This document shows, in pieces, positions 28,911 to 34,161 of a DNA stretch of 34,161 nt (within the stretch, counting starts at the first letter, position 1; each line of letters starts with the position of its first letter). The stretch is from Porphyra umbilicalis (lineage: Eukaryota > Rhodophyta > Bangiophyceae > Bangiales > Bangiaceae). Both the position numbers and the translations under genes were made by a program. A model generated the notes under the pieces. It searched no databases. It saw only the letters and a program-made list of their open reading frames with translations, and was not told where the DNA came from. The stretch lies in NCBI GenBank assembly GCA_002049455.2, contig KV919276.1, positions 1 through 34,161 of the forward strand, read 5' to 3'.

Positions 28911-30225
28911 TGCACGGACCTGATCTCGAGGTCAGACGTTAGCAGATCGCGAGACACACACTTAATGCTCCTGTTAACCAGGGTCGATTATTATTGCGCT
29001 AATCTCTTGACGATGACAGGTACCTGGCGGCCCATGCACACCACTCGTTGATGCTGCTCTGTTTTATGTTTGTAGGGACTACGGCTGGGACTACGGCCAT
29101 GAAGACAACCAAACGGTGCACCCATCACAGCTGACCATGTACTAACGGCGGCAGCAACACAAGGGGGGTGCCAGTCGGCAGGTAGTACCGCGAACAAGGC
29201 ACAAAGACCGTAACAGATGCCGTACCATCCAAACCCACATCAAACGAGAGTTCGAGATATCGAGAGAGGAGAAGACTAAAAAACAAGAGCAACGATACGA
29301 CGGGAAAAAACAGGGGACATACTAGATAGAGGGCAGGGAGCGGGGGACGATGTAGGGAGGAGGGGGGAGAGAAAAATCCACTCAGGAAGTGGAGAAAGAC
29401 ATACACGATACGCAGGAAAAAACATGCATGGACGGTAGCACATTAGGCACGAGTCAGATGCGAGCTACCACAGATGCCAGTGAACGAGGGCTCCCTGTAC
29501 GCTTGCGCAACATCCGGTGCAATGACCTCGATGAACACACGCAATGACAGACAGACGAACGATAAACAGGAGAGGAACCAACCACAAACAGCGCACAGCA
29601 TACCTGTTGGAAGACTGGCTCAAAGACCCAGCATGGTAGGGGATGCCCAGTTGGGGAGGGGACGTTGGTGCACGACAGCAAGAGCCGGGAGAGATCGGCA
29701 CGGGCGCACCGATCTCGGATGACGACTGCAGTGGTCTTGCTCGCCGGCGGCGCGGTGGTGGAGGTCGGGTCATCACAGGCTTACTGTAGCCCGTCACTCT
29801 GAGTCGTCTCCAATCGACAAGATAAGTCCGTTTTCTCCATGGAGACATCCGACCTACCACGAGGGCTACGTGTGGTATAGCTCAGTTGATTGGCCGGCCA
29901 TTCCCATACATGCTTGACATCATTCGTCGTCTCACAAAGTTTACAAATATTTGGTCATCGATCGACTTTACAGAGCAACTCAGGGTAAGTTCTGGAGCGG
30001 CGGCCGCGGTCTCGCGCGTGCACCTCAGGTCCGAGAACACGCCTTGGCGTCCACTTTTGTGCACCGTGCGTGTGTGGCCAAGAGGCATCCAGGCCCGTGC
30101 AGGACCCCGACCTGGACAGTTTACGTCTTTGCAATCTATTGCCGGAATATCATTGGCTTGGATTAGCGCGACAGTCTTGCATGACTCGGGATCATCAACG
30201 AGATGGTCAGGCCTGGCACAGCTTT

Positions 30226-30338
30226 CCTGAACGGGAACTCCTCCCGTTCAGGCCTTTGTTACAGCACAGACGCCTGGACGGGAAACCTCCCGTTCAAGGG
30301 CTTCTTGAACGGGACTCCCGTTCAGGCTCCCGTTCAAG
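30226..30338. repeat. CCTGAACGGGA hairpin element, copy 2
   Basis: The same 11-bp stem as at 28827 (30226-30236 and 30242-30252) but with a different loop, ACTCC. It is followed by TGTTACAGCAC as in copy 1, an imperfect hairpin at 30273-30299, and CTTGAACGGGA (30304-30314), which pairs perfectly with TCCCGTTCAAG (30328-30338). Confidence 0.88.
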
Positions 30339-30516
30339 TGTCCACTGTTCTGACGATGGGTGACGGCGACGGGCGACCGTCGACCCCTGCCGCCGCACGG
30401 CCGCGTCGCCCGCCGCCCGCCCCCCGCCGCCGTTTTGGGCGCGGGGTGCACGGCGGCCGCCAGGCGCGCGCCCGCCGACGCGGCGGCTCTCGTCCGAGGC
30501 AGAAACGATTCCCACT

Positions 30517-30543
30517 TGTGTTTTCATTCGTAATGAAAACACA
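30517..30543. repeat. Perfect 12-bp inverted repeat with 3-base loop
   Basis: TGTGTTTTCATT (30517-30528), loop CGT, AATGAAAACACA (30532-30543). It is AT-rich against a GC-rich background and lies about 420 bases before the ATG of the gene at 30962. It could be a regulatory palindrome. Confidence 0.8.
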
Positions 30544-30961
30544 GGCGGGTGGCGCGGGCGTCGGGGGCGTTTCAAGCGCGTGAACGTGCCTGTGAATACA
30601 GTATGGTGGGCTACATGGTGGGATATACAGGAAGCAAAGGCGGGTGCAGCCGACGCGGCCGGGCGCGCGCGGCAGGCGACTGGCGTGGCGCCGTTTGGCG
30701 GCGCGCGCCGTGGGCGCCGTGCACCCACCGCAGGCGGTCGTTGCGCCCGCAACGACACTGCTGACGGGCGGGTGGCCGGGCGCTGCCCCGCCGACGCCCA
30801 TTGCTGCCCGACGCTGACCACAGCTGCTCTGCGTGTGCCCTCGTCGACCGTCTCTGTTCCTCTGCCTGACCACTCCCCCCCCCCCCGCCCCCGCTGCCGC
30901 CTCCCCGCCGTCCCCGTCGGCCGAGCCGACCACGCGCACAGGCCGCGCCCCCCCCCGAACC

Positions 30962-31820
30962 ATGGACCTGCTCCTCGGCAGCGGCACGCCGTCGGGCGTC
31001 GGGTCCCGCCCCCCCCCCCCCCCCTCGACCCCCCGGTGGCGGCGGCGCCCCCGGCGGCGGCGGCGGCGCCGCGTCGTCGTCGTCCCTCGCGGCGCGCTTT
31101 AAAAAACGGCGCGCGCCGACCGTCAAGATCAAGGTCGGCGCCCTCACCGACGCGGCGACGGGCGTCGACGCCCTCGCCGCCGCCGCCTCTGCCGCCGCCC
31201 GCGCCGGGGCGGCGCGCCACGGTACGGCGGCGGGGAGTGAGGTCCCCCGCCTCGGCCTCGTCTTGGACGCGTACGCGCGGTGGGGGCGGGGCTCTACCCG
31301 TCGGGCGCGCCGCCGCCGCCGCGTGCGGGGGGGGGCGGCGCCGGCGCGCCGCCCCCGCTCGTGGCGCTCTTGGCCGAGGTCGGGTCCTCGCGCGCACGCG
31401 GGGGTGGCGGCGGCGCTCGACGGGGCGCGCCTCGAGGGGCTCCGCGTGTTGGGGGGGGGGGGGACGACGCGCGCCGCCGCCGGCAGCGGCGGCAGCAGCA
31501 GCGGGCAGAGGGGGGACGACGCCCCCGCAGGGGGGGGGTGCGGCGGCGGCTGCGGCGGCGGCGGCGGCGGCGGCGGCGGGCCGCTGCGGGGAGGAGGGGG
31601 AGGGGGACGACGACCCCATGGCGGGGGTCGTCGGTGACGGGGGGACTCGGCGCCGGCAACGGCGACGGCGACGGCGGGGAGGGCGCGACGGCGGCCGGCG
31701 GCGGCGGCGGGTGCTCGCCGCGGACGCTGGGGCGGACGAGCTCGACGATGACGATCTGGCGGTCGCCCCGGGGGGGGGCGCCGCCGCGCTGCCAGCGGCG
31801 GCGGGGCGCCCGCGCCCGGC

Positions 31821-31852
<32 letters not shown>

Positions 31853-32256
31853 GACGCCCGGCGGTGCGGCCGTCCCGGCGGCGGCGGGTGCGGCCGACGG
31901 CGACGACGTGGCCGCCGCGCACGCCGAGTGGGCGGCGGCCACGGGCGGCAATGGCGACGGCGACGGCGACGGGGACGGCGAGGACGAGGCGTGGGCGGCG
32001 TTGGAGGCAGAGGCGCCGCGGGGGGGTGGGGGGGGGGGTCCCCCCGCCCCGCCGCCCCCGCGGGAGCCCCCGCCGCCGCGTCGCCGCGCGCGCCGCCGCC
32101 CGCCGCCGCCGCCGCGGCGGCGACCGCCACCCCGCCGTCGGCCGCGCGTCGGCGGGGGCGCCCGCGGCGGCCGACGGCGCGCACCCGCCGGCGGGCGTCG
32201 GCGTCGCCGCCGCGGGCGCGCCGGCCGCGGCGGCGGCAACCGCCGACGCGCGCGCC

Positions 32257-32303
<47 letters not shown>

Positions 32304-32441
32304 CGCCGCGCGGCGCCACCCGCCGCCGAGTTTGGCGGCGGTCGCGCCGCTGGCGGCGCGCGGGGCCCCCACCGCCGCCCCGCGGATGGTGCTCGAGGCG
32401 GAGGAGGAGGAGGACGAGGGGGGGAGCTCGACCTGTCGTGA
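30962..32441 (+). CDS. Unidentified low-complexity protein with acidic C-terminus (several frame breaks)
   Basis: Start ATG at 30962 is in an ACCATGG context and opens MDLLLGSGTPSGVGS. After the C-run at about 31011-31026 the natural frame reads SSSSLAARFKKRRAPTVKIK, then VPRLGLVLDAYAR. Further changes at short G runs give GLYPSGAPPPP, PPPLVALLAEVGSS and VAAALDGARLEGLRVL. The second half is Gly/Ala/Asp-rich with acidic patches (ADELDDDDLAVAP, DGDGDGEDEAWAALEAEAP) and a long poly-Ala stretch. The best C-terminus is an acidic VLEAEEEEDE followed by ELDLS and a stop at 32439-32441. The non-repetitive N-terminal region of about 130 residues is probably the conserved part, but I do not recognise it. 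The FKKRR patch and acidic tail suggest a nuclear protein. The exact reading needs resolved homopolymers. Confidence 0.45.
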
Positions 32442-32974
32442 CGGCGCCGGCGGGGGGCGGCCGCCGGGGCGGGGGGGTGGCCCGTGGGCGCACGCCGGGG
32501 GCGGCTCTCCGCCCAGGGGGGTGGGTGTCGGCACTGCTGGCCGCGTCGGTTTTTTTTTTTCTTGCCTCGCCTCGCCGCCCCGGGTCGCTCGGCGCCGCCT
32601 GCGCCACCCGTGCGCGGGGTGGCCGGGTCCACCGGGCCGCACCACGCACGCGCGACACCTCGGCACGCGACACCGACCGCGTCCCTGTCGCGCCAGACGG
32701 AGGAGCACGCACGGGAGCCCCTGCACCGCACCCTGGGGCCCCACGGTTGCGCCCGCCGGCAACACCACGTCACGAGGTCGCCGCCAACAAGACAAGAAGG
32801 ACGCAAAATGGAAAACACGCGCCCGAGCCTCGAGCCGCTGTCAACCTCACACGCACCCCCTCCCCCGCCCTTGCCCCCTTTCCCTCCCACCCGCCCCCGC
32901 ACGTCACCCCCGCGCCGTGAACTCCCCCCCCCCCCGACCGCCACCGCTGCCCCCCCCCCCCCCCCCTCCACTCA
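32442..32974. other. Intergenic region between convergent genes
   Basis: Contains a T run at about 32550-32560, roughly 110 bases after the stop of the plus-strand gene, and long C runs at 32926-32936 and 32951-32966. No gene is seen; open frames on the minus strand here only extend past the SPT4 stop in other frames. Confidence 0.4.
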
Positions 32975-33461
32975 TCATCCATCGCGTTGCCCGCGTGGCG
33001 CGGCGACGCGGTACCCATTGTCTTCCAAGCTCTCCCGAATGTCTTCGGGGAGCTTGGCATCCACGCCAATGGCGTAGCAGCCCGCCACGGCGTTGCGGCC
33101 GAGGCCTGCCAGCGGCCGACAGCTGTCGCGGGTTGGCCACCCCCGCCACGCCGACAAAGGCGCCCGACGTGCACTGGCCGACGCGGTCGCGGCTGTTGGC
33201 CATATCCAAAAGTCGCAATTGTCGCACCCGTCGAGGAGGAACTGCTCGGCGGTTTTGATGAGGGAGCAGGAGAGGCACGCGCGGAGCTTGGAGGGGAGAA
33301 CTCGGTGGGGATGACCCGGGGGTTGCCTCGGGGGGGTCCGAGCCGCCCCCCGCGCCGCCGCCGCGCTGCCGCGCCGCCACCGCCTCCGCTGCTGCCGCCG
33401 CGCCGCCGCCGCCGCTGCCGCCGCCGCGCCGACGGGCGCAGGGGGGGCGGGAGCGCGACAT
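32975..33461 (-). CDS. SPT4: Transcription elongation factor Spt4 (frame broken)
   Basis: Spt4 pairs with Spt5 (DSIF) and supports RNA polymerase II processivity. The core reads LPSKLRACLSCSLIKT, then EQFLLDGCDNCDF. The four zinc ligands are CLSC (33276-33278, 33267-33269) and CDNC (33224-33226, 33215-33217). One T is missing at the A4 run 33208-33211 (plus strand); the next frame then gives LDMANSRDRVGQCTSGAF, the usual central block. A second change near the C5 run 33140-33144 returns to the first frame with GLGRNAVAGCYAIGVDAKLP and the stop at 32975-32977. The two shifts compensate, which points to sequence errors. The core is about 105 residues, as expected. The ATG at 33461 (MSRSRPP) adds about 55 low-complexity Gly/Ala residues in a frame that must also shift, so the true N-terminus is uncertain. 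Confidence 0.85.
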
Positions 33462-34161
33462 GGCGACGGGCGCGGCGGGGGTGCGCGGCGGGGGGGCGGC
33501 GGCGGCGAGCAAGCGGGCCGCGGACGGGGGTAGACGGTGGCGGTATTGAAAGAGACGCGCACTTGATGAACGGAAACGCAGGTACAGGGAGGATGCCGCT
33601 GATGCCGAGGAGATGAGCGCGTCGTACGGATGGTGGGGGCGTGCGTGGACTCGAAGCGGCGCGGCGGCACCGCCCCGCGCCGAGACGGCGGCCGCAACAC
33701 CGGCGCTGCGCGCACGAGGCACACTTTTCGTGCCGAAAACAGAAGATTTCTATGCGAGCAGACGTTTGTGGAAATTTGCGGAGCCACCAACACGGCGAGC
33801 CTCGACGGCTCGCGGCCCGCGCAGTGCTCCTTAAAGGAGGGCGCGCGCAAACAGCAAATCGGCACGCTTTTGACTCCAAGAAATTGCTGCTGCATACAGA
33901 ATATGTTTTGCTGTAAAATACAAGATCTTGTGCTGCAACATGCCGTCTGACAAAATTCTTGCGAAAACGGGCCACGTGCGCCCACGGTTGAAGGAGCACT
34001 GCGCCGCCGGTAGCGCAGCGCCGCTTTGTTTTGTGGGGCGCCATCCGGTCCCGCGGAAGCGTCCCGCATTGGTCGCGCCTTTTGGCCACGCACTCGCCGC
34101 TCCTGCGCGGTCGCACACGGCGTGCCGGTGGCTGCATCGATGGGTACCCCCGCATCCTCTG
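33462..34161. other. Region upstream of SPT4 with a 186-bp inverted-repeat unit
   Basis: Mostly non-coding. GC-rich up to about 33700, then AT-richer (33720-33970). Open minus-strand frames extend through it without motifs. It probably holds the SPT4 promoter and an unknown structured element at 33819-34004. Confidence 0.4.
33819..34004. repeat. 186-bp unit bounded by 14-bp inverted repeats
   Basis: GCGCAGTGCTCCTT (33819-33832) returns as AAGGAGCACTGCGC (33991-34004), a perfect 14-bp inverted repeat. Inside the ends, GGGCGC(G/A)CG also matches. The interior is AT-rich relative to the flanks. It may be a small non-autonomous element or a structured RNA. Confidence 0.7.

Larger units (their letters stand above)
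26907..30961. other. 4-kb accessory region without a convincing gene
   Basis: Lower-GC DNA that holds hairpin clusters (listed separately), a dispersed repeat and AT-richer stretches. Open frames such as 27504-28130 (minus) and 29465-29860 (minus) run through the repeats and show no motif. The last 400 bases are GC-rich and include the promoter side of the gene at 30962, with a perfect inverted repeat at 30517-30543. Confidence 0.45.

Noticed and set aside
29878..29960. tRNA-like GTATAGCTCAGTTGATTGG
   Set aside because: Resembles a D-arm, but no anticodon arm or GTTCGA T-arm follows at the right distance.
30294..32971. Long ORFs of up to about 890 codons on both strands
   Set aside because: Composition artefacts. 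The natural-looking protein segments lie in changing plus-strand frames starting at 30962.
1..34161. CRISPR array, bacterial operons or Shine-Dalgarno sites
   Set aside because: No regularly spaced identical repeats with unique spacers, no ribosome-binding sites before starts, and the gene content is eukaryotic.

Overview
The window looks like GC-rich nuclear DNA of a unicellular eukaryote, probably an intron-poor alga or protist. The evidence is: an Spt4 transcription elongation factor, which is found only in archaea and eukaryotes; a secreted protein with a eukaryotic-looking gene context; a eukaryotic KDZ-type DNA transposase; start codons in a common (A/G/C)CCATGG-like context with no Shine-Dalgarno signals; and long low-complexity Gly/Ala/Pro tracts. 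I cannot name the species. Long genes run without obvious introns.

Layout. (1) Positions 1-8.3 kb are less GC-rich and hold a KDZ (Kyakuja-Dileera-Zisupton) superfamily DNA transposon on the minus strand. ORF1 (7272-3553) carries a SWIM zinc finger, a Cys-rich zinc cluster, the first catalytic Asp and a complete Ulp1/SENP cysteine protease domain. ORF2 (2444-396) carries the second Asp and the Glu. The element is followed by a 60-bp perfect palindrome with 34-bp tandem copies (8293-8417). (2) Positions 8.5-18.7 kb hold three plus-strand genes: a membrane-anchored spermidine-synthase-like protein, a long disordered Ser/Pro/Ala-rich protein, and a nuclear-looking protein with NLSs and a leucine zipper. 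(3) 22353-19706 (minus) is a secreted DUF5060-family putative glycoside hydrolase with a Thr/Pro decapeptide linker and a C-terminal module; it resembles bacterial proteins. (4) 23066-26906 is an island bounded by a 42-bp inverted repeat, with a C-rich arm on the left, a lower-GC centre and a G-rich arm on the right. (5) 26.9-30.9 kb has no convincing gene but several families of short hairpins and a dispersed repeat. (6) 30962-32441 (plus) is an unidentified low-complexity gene, convergent with SPT4 (33461-32975, minus).

A theme across the window is that nearly every host gene has its frame broken at a homopolymer (usually a G or C run of 7 or more, and A4/G5 in SPT4), with clear homology or natural composition resuming in another frame. 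The simplest reading is residual indel error in the assembly. The transposon ORFs, which are poor in long homopolymers, are intact. Gene coordinates below therefore span such breaks. The transposase split and the repeat structures do not depend on this issue.
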